A stretch of 64,000 nucleotides of DNA from JANSXG01 sp024743075 (GTDB lineage Bacteria > Planctomycetota > Phycisphaerae > Phycisphaerales > UBA1924). The notes under the pieces are model-generated. The model made no database searches, was not told the DNA's origin, and saw only the letters and a program-made list of their open reading frames with translations. Shown one piece after another: positions 46,331 through 55,504 of this stretch. The translations under genes and the position numbers were made by a program. The stretch's first letter is position 1; each line of letters begins with the position of its first letter. The stretch covers positions 2,480,001 through 2,544,000 of the forward strand of contig CP159477.1 in NCBI GenBank assembly GCA_042140185.1, read 5' to 3'.

Positions 46331-48284
46331 ATGCCCCACACGAACTTTTCATCGTCCGGAGCCGACGGCGCTGCGTCCGACGGCCTCTCCTCCCTGCCGC
46401 GCTTCGGCGTGGAGTACACGCCGGATGGGAGCACGTTTCGTGTCCATGCGCTTTGCGATGGGCTGGAACTGGTGCTGGTACACCCCGGCACGAGGGAACT
46501 GCACCGTGTGGAGATGCGCCGGGTCGATGAGCCGGGGATCTGGGAAGCGTCGGTCGAGGGGAACCTGCGCGGGTGGGGCTACTCCTACGAAGTCGTGCGG
46601 GAACGGCATCGGCTGGCGGGGATTCTCGATCCCTGGGCGACGCTCATTCGGGAGCAGTCGGCGTACATCGAAGCGGATGACACGCCGATCTCGGAGCGTC
46701 CGGCGCTGGATCCCAAGGACGCGATGATCTACGAGCTGCACGTCCGCGACTTCACGCGTTCGCGCTCGAGCGGTGTGAACTCGAACTGGGCCGGGCGATA
46801 CCTCGGGCTGACCGAGGCGGGCACACGCGTGCCCGGGACGGACGTGCGGACGGGGCTGGACCACATCGTGGACCTCGGCGTGAACGTGGTGCAGCTGATG
46901 CCGGTGCACTCGTTCAGCCTGCCCTACAACCCGGTGTACGAGTGGGGCTACATGCCCAACGACTTCAACGCGCCGCACCCCGGATACGCGTCGAGCGTGG
47001 AACTCGAGGCACCGATCCGCGAACTGAAGCAGATGGTCTCGGCGTTGCACAACGCGGGGCTGCGGGTGACCCTCGATGTGGTGTACAACCACACGGCGGA
47101 GTCGTGGGCGCGTGTTGAGGGATCGAGAACGATCTCGATGAAACTGCGGAACATGATGGCGCTCGCGCCGGAGTCGTACTACCGGTTCATGCCCGATGGC
47201 ACGCCGTGGAACGGCTCGGCCTGCGGCAACGAGTTCGCCAGCGATACGCTGATCGGACGCCACTTCATCCGCGAGTCGTGCCGGTACTGGGTGAACCGCT
47301 TCGGCGTCGATGGGTTTCGGTTCGACCTCATGGGGCTGATCGACGAGGAGACCATGGAACTGGTCACGCGCGATCTGCACTCGATCGATCCGACGATCAT
47401 GGTGTACGGCGAGCCGTGGGCGGCTGGGCCGACGCCGATCGAGGTGAACTCGAAAGGCAAACAGCGCGACAAGGGCTGGGGCGTGTTCAACGACGAGTTC
47501 CGCGATGCGCTGCGCGGGCAGGTCTTCGACCTGAACGATCCCGGATTCCTGAGCAGCGGCGCTGATCTGGACGAGTTGCGACCGGGAATCCGCGGGTCGA
47601 TCGAATCGTTCGCCGAGGCGCCGGTGGAATCGATCAACTACATCGAGTGCCACGACAACCACACGCTGGTAGACCGCCTGCGCGAGACGGCGATGAAACT
47701 GCAGCGGCCGGCCGACGAGGACGTGCTGCTCTCCATGTCGGCTCTGGGGGTGGTGGCGATCATGACCGCGCAGGGCGTGCCGTTCGTTCACTGCGGACAG
47801 GAGTTCGGTCGCAGCAAGGGCGGACACGACAACACGTACAACCTCGGCGATCAGGTCAACAACGTCGACTGGACGGTCAAGGCGCAGAACCACCGGTTGT
47901 ACCGGCACTACCGCGAGGCGATCGCGCTGCGCGCCGCCCACCCGATGTTCCGTCTCGGCGACGCTGAGCTGGTGCGCGAGGCGGTCAAGTTCCTAGACAC
48001 GGATCTTGGCATCGCGCTGCCGCACGGGGTGCTCGCGTACGAGATCACCGATCCCCCGATGCGCCGGAGAACATCGCGAAGCGGACACGTGGAAGCGGAG
48101 CGTGGTTGTGCTGAACGGTTCGTCGATCCCGGCAGAAGTCGGCCTGCCCAAGGGTTCGTGGCGTGCGGCGATGGAGGACGGCGCGTTCGGGCGGACACCG
48201 GCGCACAAGAAGCCGGCGAAGATCACCGGTTTGGTGCGCGTCCCGGCGCACGCCGCGTCGATCGTTTACGAAGAGCGGGACTGA
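46331..48284 (+). CDS. GH13 pullulanase-type alpha-glucan debranching enzyme, with a frame break
   Basis: Hydrolyses alpha-1,6 branches of glycogen or pullulan. An N-terminal CBM48-like region (FGVEYTPDGSTFRVHAL) precedes the barrel: MIYELHVRDFTRS, VVQLMPVHSFSLPYNPVYEWGYMPNDFNAPH (region I, with the YNWGYxP motif typical of type I pullulanases), VTLDVVYNHT, DGFRFDLMGLID (nucleophile Asp), MVYGEPW (acid/base Glu) and YIECHDNHTL. At nt about 48055 a CCCCC run carries one extra base; with four C the C-terminal domain continues EHREADTWKRSVVVLNGSS to a stop at 48284. No signal peptide, so intracellular; a glycogen role with MalQ is likely. The 3' end overlaps the AstE-like gene by 19 nt. Confidence 0.92.
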
Positions 48285-49588
48285 TCGCGGCGCGGGTTGC
48301 GCAGTTCTTCGGGTAGCGCGTACCACGCGCGGTGCATGTCTTCGGCGGTCTTGCCGAACACGCCGACGCCGGCGTGCTCGCGGTAGCGCCGGTAACCGAG
48401 CATCGCGAAGACCTCGTGGGCGAGCACGCGTGCGACTTTCGGGTTGACGACGAAGGCGTCGACATCGGCATCCGACCTTGAAACCCCGGGAAGCAGGTGC
48501 ACGAGTTTGTGCAGCTTCAGCGGGCGGAGGACCTTCGAGAGACGCATGAAGATGCGGCTGGCCCGGCGCGCGATGAAGAAACCGTCTTCGCCCTGAGGCT
48601 GGTAGAGCGGCATGAACAGCCAGCCTGACATCGGGGCGCGGATGGTGCCCGCTGAGTCGCCGGCGAGTAGATCGCCTCGCACGACCGGATGGAAGTTTTC
48701 GAAGCCCTTGCGCATGCGGAAGCCGTCTTCGGGGCTGACGGAATGGCGAGCTCGGGCTTCGAGCAGGCGTGGCAGCCCGCGCGAGAACGGTTCGAGGGTC
48801 GAACGGGCCGCCTCGAGACGAGCGGCGAACGCGGAATGGTCGATCACGCCGACCTCCGCGAGCAGCAGCCAGATGGCGGCCTCGTGGCGCTCGATCGAGG
48901 CCGGGTCGTCGTGCTGGCCGGCCTCGAAGATGAGCCCGGCGTCGCCGACGGTGTTGAACCAGTCGGGCAGGATGCCGCGGATCATCGCTTCGAGGCCGAG
49001 CACGCCGGTGACGGGGATGGCGCGTGCGAGTTCTCGAACCCGGACGATGTCTTCAACGGCGAGGAACGGACGGCTGGACGCGCTGGTGGTGTGGAGGTCG
49101 AGCAGGAAGGTCGGGCCGCGGCTGCGCAGAACGGCGTCGGTGATCTCATCGGCGAGTTCTCGCTGTTCGCGTTGTTCGGCGCTGACCGGTTCGCCCCGCT
49201 CGGTCCGGGCAAAGGTTTCGTCGATCGCGCCCGGGGTCCACAGGCGGTTCAGGTCGGTCTCGATGAAGCGGACGCCAGTGCGGAGCGCTTCGACGTTTCC
49301 GGCGAGGGCGATGAACTCGCCTCGGAAGCAGCCGGGCTCGCGCTCAAGCGCGGTGCGGAGCGACTGGAGGACGCGTACGGCGGCGTGCACGCCGCTGGGT
49401 TCGTTGCCGTGCTGGCCGGCGACGATGATGACGGTCGGGCCCGGTGGCGACTCATGGTCGGCGGACGGGCCGCCGATGCGTCCGATAACCCGCATGATGT
49501 CGGTGAGAGACGATGTGGCCAGCCGCTTGGGGTCCGGGGAGGCGTCGCGCGGGGTCGTCGGGATGGGCGCCTGGTCGATGGGGATCAC
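48266..49588 (-). CDS. Succinylglutamate desuccinylase/aspartoacylase-family zinc deacylase
   Basis: Zinc-dependent amidohydrolase of the M14-like AstE/ASPA family. PTVIIVAGQHGNEPSGVHAAVRVL gives the HxxE zinc pair, FIETDLNRLWTPG a conserved substrate loop with Asn/Arg, and TFLLDLHTTSASSRPF the third zinc ligand His. DAGLIFEAGQHDDPAS contains the catalytic Glu. The C-terminal 170 residues include a small beta domain (FHPVVRGDLLAGDSAGTIRAPMSGWLFMPLY), as in the family. The length of 440 is longer than usual (about 330) because of the last 90 residues, which are unassigned. GTG 49588 is the first codon; ATG 49495 is an alternative. The physiological substrate is not clear. Confidence 0.85.
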   Translation of the reverse strand: MIPIDQAPIPTTPRDASPDPKRLATSSLTDIMRVIGRIGGPSADHESPPGPTVIIVAGQHGNEPSGVHAAVRVLQSLRTALEREPGCFRGEFIALAGNVEALRTGVRFIETDLNRLWTPGAIDETFARTERGEPVSAEQREQRELADEITDAVLRSRGPTFLLDLHTTSASSRPFLAVEDIVRVRELARAIPVTGVLGLEAMIRGILPDWFNTVGDAGLIFEAGQHDDPASIERHEAAIWLLLAEVGVIDHSAFAARLEAARSTLEPFSRGLPRLLEARARHSVSPEDGFRMRKGFENFHPVVRGDLLAGDSAGTIRAPMSGWLFMPLYQPQGEDGFFIARRASRIFMRLSKVLRPLKLHKLVHLLPGVSRSDADVDAFVVNPKVARVLAHEVFAMLGYRRYREHAGVGVFGKTAEDMHRAWYALPEELRNPRRDQSRSS

Positions 49589-49654
49589 AGTCCTGGCCCG
49601 TTGGGAGGGACGGGGGATCGTATCACGGCTCGTTCGAGCGGGGCACCGGTCGAA

Positions 49655-51624
49655 CTAATCGGCCGTGAGTTCTGTGAGCGGGTCCGAGGGTGGGTCGTCG
49701 GAGAGGAACCGGCGGAGGAGCGGCTCGGCGAGCAGAACGATGTCGTGCTCGGTGAGAATGCCGACGAGCTTTTCCTCGCGTACGACCGGCAGGCAGCTGA
49801 TCGAGTGACGCCTCATCAGTTCGATGGCCTCAATGGTCGGAGTCGAGGGCGTGGCGGTCACGATTTCGGTGGACATGATCGCGCTGACGGGGACCGACTC
49901 GGGTCGCCCGTCGGTGTTGAGGCGGGCGAGGTGGCGCAGGACGGCGCGGTGCGAGACGAGGCCGACGAGGTTGTGATCGTCGTCCTCGACGGGAATGTGG
50001 CGGACGTGCTGCCAGTCCATCAGAGAGGCGGCGAAGTCGATGACGTCTGACTCGTGGACCGTGAACAGGTCTGTGGTCATGATCTGCCCGACGCTGCGCA
50101 TATTGCTGGAGCGAGTCGCGGTCTGGTCGGTGTTGATCGAGGGCCACTCGTGGACGGGGCGGCCGGCGACCTGGTTGATGCTCACGGCCTCGGAGAGCAC
50201 CGCCATGCGCTCGGCGCGGGTGCCGGTGCCGTTGAGGCGGGCGACGGAATCGAGCATCCAGCGCGCGCCGGTTCGGCCCGAGCCGACGCGGAGTTCGATG
50301 ATCTCGAGGTAGCGATCGATGTCGTCGGCATCGATGCCCGCCGACTGCAGGCCCCGACGGGCCATGGGCAGCAGGCGCAGGGCGATGAGCTCGCGCGCGG
50401 GATCTGGCCCATGCCGGGCCAGTCGAACTGCGCGTCGAGGCCGTGGGTGGCGGCTTCCACGAAGTTCGACGCGGCATCGTCGAAAGGCATGTGGTCGGCC
50501 ATGTTGCCCTGTTCGTCGACGATGGCCCGCATAAGGCCGAACCAGAACGCTGCGTTGGCGACCTCGTCCATGGGTGTGGGGCCGGAGGGCAGGATGCGGT
50601 TCTCGATGCGGATGTGGGCCCGACGCTTGCCGTCCGGACCGATCGCGGTCCCGTAGCAGGGCCGGTTCCAGCGATAGACCGTCCCGTTGTGCAGCATCAG
50701 GCACCGGAGATTGGGCGCCTCGCCCCGGTCGATGACCTGCATCGGATCCTCATCGGCCTCCGTGGAGAACAGCGGCTTGAACCGCGCGAGGTCTTCCTTA
50801 TAGATCTCGAGCACGCTCTCGCGGACCCAGCCGTGACCGAAGGACACACGAGGCGGGAAATCGCGCAGGTCGGACCCGGCCTTGCGCGTGTCCACCGACT
50901 GCTGAAAGAGCGCGATGCGGCTCTCCTGCCACAGCCGCTTGCCGAAGAGCAGCGGCGAGTTGGCGGCGGCTGCCATGACCGGGCCGGCGACGGCCTGGGC
51001 GGCGTTGTACTTGGTTGCGAAGTCCTGCGGGCTGACCTGGAAGTGGACCTGAAAACTCGTATTGCACGCTTCGAGCATGACCGAGTCGTGGGTCACGATG
51101 AGTTCGTCTCGGCCCTTGATACGCAACTCGTACTTGCCGCCCCGGAGGTTGTTCAGCGCTTCGTTGAGCGCCCAGTAGCGCGGGCGGTCGGTCAGGTTCC
51201 GGAGGCTGAGGTCGTCCTTCTCCAGCGACGGCAGGATCCCGACCATCATGGCCTCGGCGTCGTGCCGATGGGCGGCGTAGCGGGTCTTGTCAAAGAACTC
51301 GGTGATTCTGCGTTCGAGTTTCGACAGGCAATCCCCCGAGAAACTGAGCGGGTCGAGGTTGAACTCGATGTTGAAGCGCCCGAGTTCATGCGTGAAGTGC
51401 GGGTCGCCTTCGAGTTCTTCGAGGATCTCCTCGCAGAGCGGGGCCGGGCGCCAGTCGCGCCCGACGATGACCAATTCCTGCTCGGCGCCGATGCGGTTGA
51501 CGCCGGACTCGATGCGGTCCTCCTGGAGCAGGCGTTCGAGCGCGCGGAGATCGCGCAGGACGGCCTGCATGAACAGCCGCCGCTCCTGACCGTCGAAACG
51601 GGCATTGATGTCCTGCACGCCCAA
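49655..51624 (-). CDS. Glutamate-cysteine-ligase-like (GCS2) enzyme fused to a CBS-pair domain, with a frame break
   Basis: Residues about 1-500 are a GCS2-type carboxylate-amine ligase: IGAEQELVIVGRDWRPAPL (the EQE nucleotide/metal block), ELGRFNIEFNLDPLSF, CNTSFQVHFQVSPQDFATKYNAAQAVAGPVMAAAANSPLLFGKRLWQESR, and RRAHIRIENRILPSGPTP. At nt about 50400 one base is missing in the CCCGCGCGCG context, joining MGQIP to ARELIALRLLPMARRGL. Residues about 520-656 are two CBS motifs (SVGQIMTTDLFTVHESDVIDFAASLM and VSAIMSTEIVTATPSTPTIEAIELM), normally an adenosine-nucleotide sensor. Start TTG 51624 has AGGAGGTGG about 7-10 nt upstream. The fusion suggests nucleotide-regulated peptide-bond synthesis, perhaps gamma-glutamyl; the true substrate is unknown. 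Confidence 0.82.
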
Positions 51625-51727
51625 AGGGGGACCACCTCCTGGCCGGATCGGCTCAGGATCGATTGTCGGGGTTCGGGGCGTCGATGCAAGCGCGAAGACG
51701 GGAAATCAGGCGAGACCGATAACTCGT

Positions 51728-52860
51728 TCAGATCGGCTCGTCGAGCGTGACCTGAAGTTCCACAATGCCGGAAGGTCGCGCGACCTCAACGATGACGGTG
51801 TCCCCCACTTCGTAGTCCGCGAGGATGTTCAGCAGGTCGGCGGGCACGATCACGGGCTTCTCGTCGATGGAGATAATCACGTCGCCGAGCGTGATGGAGC
51901 CATCGGGGTCGCGCAGGGTCGGTCGAACGCCGGCCCGCGAGGCGGGTCCGTCCTCGATGACCTCGAGGACCAGCACGCCGCGACGGATGCCGAGTTGCCG
52001 GGCCTGCTGCGGCGGCAGGAACCGGATGCCGACGGTCGGTGTGGTGACCCGGCCGGTTTGGATCAGCGAGGGCACGATCCGGCGGACCGTGTCTGCCGGG
52101 ACGGCGAAGCTGATGCCCGCGCTAGCCCCGCTGGGCGAGCGGATGGCGGTGTTCACGCCGATCAGGCGACCAGCGGAATCGAGCAGCGGGCCGCCGGAGT
52201 TGCCGGGATTGACGGCGGCGTCGGTTTGGATGACGTCGAAGATGGTGCGTCCGTTGAGGGATTCGATGGTGCGCCGAGCGCGCTGACGACTCCGGTGGTG
52301 AGGGTCTGATCGAGGCCGAAGGGGTTGCCGATGGCGAAGACGGCCTGGCCGACGCGCAGGCGGTCGGAATCGCCGACGGGAGTGGGACGCAACTCGAGCC
52401 CGTCGGGGTCGACGCGGAGGACCGCGAGGTCTTTGTCGGGGGCGGCACCGATGACGGTGGCGTTGCGAGTCTCACCGTTGGCGAAGGTTACATTGACGCG
52501 CGAGGCGGCGCGAATGACGTGGTAGTTGGTGACGATGTGGCCGTCCTCGTCCCAGACAAAGCCGGAACCGGTGCCGGAGCGAACATCGCGGAACGCGCCG
52601 AAGACGTTGCGGACGACGACATCCTGCTCGGTGGCGACGAACACCACGCTGGGCGAGGCGTTCTCGAAGAGCTGGACGACCCGAACCTCGCTGTCGGTCA
52701 GATCGGTCGGGATCGGGACCGGCTGGGCGACGGCCTGAGACTGGGTCGTCATTGCGGCGACGAAGCCGAACGCGACCCCGATCACCAGCGTGAAGACGGC
52801 GAGCAGGGCCGCGGGGCGAAGAACCGGCTGAGAGTCGAGGGCTTGAGACTGGTCGGTCAT
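51728..52860 (-). CDS. HtrA/DegP-family serine protease with PDZ domain, with a frame break
   Basis: Envelope quality-control protease. One N-terminal membrane helix (LAVFTLVIGVAFGFVAAM, residues about 19-36) anchors it. The catalytic triad is visible: HIVTNYHVIRAA (His), PDKDLAVLRVD (Asp) and NPGNSGGPLLDSAGR (Ser). One base is missing at nt about 52272, between VVSALG and TIESLNGRTIFDVIQTDAAV. The C-terminal domain (TVGIRFLPPQQARQLGIRRGVLVLEVIEDGPASRAGVRP) is a single PDZ. ATG 52860 is supported by AAAGGAG 6-7 nt upstream. The total is about 377 residues, DegS-like in size (one PDZ and a membrane anchor). It could respond to misfolded outer-membrane proteins together with the AsmA and lipoprotein operon. 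Confidence 0.92.
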
Positions 52861-53054
52861 CGTCTCTCCTTTGCTTGGATCCATCGTGTGTATCGAACCT
52901 CCAATGGGCGACTTCGGAGTCTAGGGACGCCGGTTTCGCGCTTCACGCGTCCTGAATATGGGAGGATCGGACACGATGGTTGACGCGAAACCGGGCATAA
53001 TGCAATCGCTCGGATTCCCAATGAGGCCCCGGGGCGTTTCAGGAGGACCAGGAC

Positions 53055-53653
53055 ATGAGCGAGTTTCTCTTTGATAACGGTGCGGCGTGGTTCAGTGTTC
53101 CCGCGCTGATCGGCACGCTGTTCTTCGCGATCCGGATCGTGCTGGCTCTGGTCGGCCTCGACTTCGACGATGGTGGCGATGCGGGCGACGGCGGCTTCGG
53201 CGATGCCGGCGACCCGAGCGTGGAAGAAGGCATCGACCACGCCGAGTCGACCTCCGTGTTCAAGTTCCTGTCGATCCAGACCATCACGGCGTTCGCCATG
53301 GGTTTCGGCTGGGGCGGGCTGCTCGGGCTGCGGACCTTCGGCTTCGGTGTGCCGGAGTCGGTCGGCGTGGGCGCGGTGCTCGGCGTGGTATTCGCATGGT
53401 TCGTGGTCTGGTGCTTCAGCATGATCTACGCCCTCGAATCGTCGGGGAACATCAGCATCCGTGACGCCATGCATACGGAGGGCACGGTGTCGAGTTCGGT
53501 CGCGCCGGGGGTACGGGACGGGTCCGCCTGACGATCGGCGACCGCCAGCGAGCGTTTACCGCGATCACCGAGGGTGAGACGCTCCCAGCGGGGACGCGCG
53601 TCCGTGTGACCAGGGTGAATTCCAACCAGACCGTGACCGTCGTCCGGGCCTGA
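53055..53653 (+). CDS. NfeD-like membrane protein partner of flotillin, with a frame break
   Basis: About 200 residues after repair. Membrane segments: WFSVPALIGTLFFAIRIVLALVGL, TITAFAMGFGWGGLLGL and VGVGAVLGVVFAWFVVWCFSMIYAL; a Gly/Asp-rich loop lies between the first two. At nt about 53511 the GGGGG run has lost one G; with it, APGG continues TGRVRLTIGDRQRAFTAITEGETLPAGTRVRVTRVNSNQTVTVVRA, an OB-fold domain as in NfeD/YuaF proteins. Without the base a TGA ends it at 53531. ATG 53055 has the AGGAGG ribosome site. The flotillin-like gene starts 58 nt downstream, matching the yuaF-yuaG (nfeD-floT) pairing of Bacillus. It probably helps organise membrane microdomains. Confidence 0.82.
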
Positions 53654-53711
53654 TCTCGTTCATACTCCCGGCGCACTGCTGCGCTCGGGCTTTCTCTCGG
53701 AGGAGACTTTC

Positions 53712-55347
53712 ATGACGAACCTACTCGCAGCCGGACGGTCCGGTGTGGACACCTCGGCGATCGTGCCGATCATCATCGTCGGCTGCGTCCTGCTGCTGCT
53801 GTTTTTCATCATCATCATCCTCGTCAAGCAGTACAAACGCTGCCCGTCGAACCGCATCCTGGTCGTCTACGGTCGGGTCGGCGGCAAGCGGGCCTCGAAG
53901 TGTCTGCACGGCGGTGGCACTTTCGTGGTGCCCCTCATCCAGGACTTCGCGTACCTTTCGCTTGAACCGATCGTCATCGACATCCCGCTGGACGAGAGCG
54001 CTGTCGCTGAACAACATCCGCGTGAACGTGCCTTCAACGTTCACGGTCGGCGTCGCGACGGACCCGGTGCTGATGAACAACGCGGCGGAGCGTCTTCTGA
54101 TGCTCACCACGCAGCAGGTCCGCGACCAGGCTCAGGACATCATTCTCGGCCAGCTGCGCCTGGTCATCGCGACCCTGTCGATCGAGGAGATCAACAAGGA
54201 CCGCGAGAAGTTCATGGGTCTGATCAACGAGAACGTTGCGAACGAGATCAACAAGATTGGTCTCGAACTGATCAACGTGAACATCCGCGACATCACCGAT
54301 GAGTCGGGCTACATCACCGCGATCGGCAAGCGTGCCGCGGCCGAGGCCATCGAACGGGCCAAGGTCGAGGTGGCCGAGCAGGTCCGCGACGGTGCGACCG
54401 GCGAGGCGATCGCGGTGCGTGAGAAGACCGTGAACGTGGCCCGCGAAAACGCCGCGGCGGTCGAGGGCCAGAAGCAGGCCGAGCAGCGCCAGCGCATCGC
54501 GGTGGCGGCGCTCGAAGCCGAAGCGGTCACGGGCGAAGCCGAATCGCAGCGGAACCAGGAGATCGCGATCGCCGAGCGCCGGGCCGAAACGGTCGCCGCG
54601 CAGAAGCGTGCGGAGCAGGACCAGCGCATCAAGGTGGCCGACGCGGAAGCAAAGGCCGTCACCGGCGAGAACACGTCTCGCGAGTCGATCGCGTCCAGCA
54701 CGGCGCAGCTTCGCGAGATCGAGGCGGAAGCGAACCGGCGTGCCCAGGTCGCGGCAGCGAACGCACGCGAAGCAGCGCTGCGTGCCGAGCGTGAAGAGGA
54801 ACTCGCGCGACTCGCCAAGGAAGTGCTCGCGCCGCAGGAGATCGAGAAGCAGAAGATCGAGATCGCGGCCGAAGCCGAGGCGGAGCGTCAGCGGCGCATC
54901 GCCCGAGGCGAGGCCGAGGCGACGCTCGCGAAGTACGAGGCCGAGGCCGAGGGTGTCCGCAAGGTGCTCGAAGCGAAGGCCGAGGGCTATCGCCAGCTCA
55001 TGGAAGCCGCGGCGGACAACCCGCAGATCGCCCCGACGCTGCTGCTCATCGAGCAGTTGCCCGAACTGGTCCGCGAGCAGGTCAAGGCCATCTCGAATCT
55101 CAAGATCGACAAGATCACGGTCTGGGACAACGGGCGTGCCGGGTCGCAGGTCGAGGGCAAGGCCGGAGCCAAGGGCGCGACGGCGGATTTCCTGTCCGGG
55201 CTGATCGGATCCCTGCCGCCGGTGCACGAACTGGCCGAACAGGCCGGCATCGACCTGCCGGGTGCGCTGGGTAAGGTCTCTAAGTCGACGCCGAACCATG
55301 CCTCGTTGCGACCGAAGGCGGAGCCGACCGAGAAGCCTGAGGCCTAG
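53712..55347 (+). CDS. Flotillin-like SPFH protein, with a frame break
   Basis: Membrane-scaffold protein of the flotillin/YqiK type. IVPIIIVGCVLLLLFFIIIILV (residues about 17-38) is the membrane hairpin, then the SPFH domain (CPSNRILVVYGRVGGKRASKCLHGGGTFVVPLIQDFAYLSLEPI). At nt about 54003 the frame shifts (two missing or one extra base) before ALSLNNIRVNVPSTFTVGV; then VIATLSIEEINKDREKF and NVNIRDITDESGYI complete the domain. Residues about 230-430 are long Ala/Glu/Arg-rich coiled coils (AEA repeats) that drive oligomerisation. The C-terminus has the VREQVKAISNLKIDKITVWDNG block and a short Pro/Lys tail. GGAGGAG precedes ATG 53712. It follows the NfeD-like gene and ends in a strong terminator. 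Confidence 0.9.
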
Positions 55348-55376
55348 CACTTCCCGGTCGATCTCATCGCAGATCC

Positions 55377-55413
55377 AACGCCCGGACCCGCTCGGTCCGG
55401 GCGTTTTCGTTTG
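55377..55413 (+). terminator. Rho-independent terminator of the NfeD-flotillin unit
   Basis: A perfect 12-bp stem (55377-55388 with 55394-55405) around a 5-nt loop is followed by TTCGTTT, with TTTT at the stem base. It begins 30 nt after the flotillin stop. Confidence 0.88.
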
Positions 55414-55504
55414 GCGCGGCGGGTCGGTGGAGCGACACTACCGCCCCGACCGAGGATCAACGGTACGGCCTGCAGGATTCGGTTCGGCCCATTGGAGGAA
55501 CGCG

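Noticed and set aside
46349..47941. A 530-codon minus-strand frame opposite the debranching enzyme.
   Set aside because: His/Arg/Val-rich shadow; the plus strand carries complete GH13 motifs.
50443..51750. A 435-codon plus-strand frame opposite the GCS2 ligase.
   Set aside because: Composition only; it would also span the protein's start and ribosome site.
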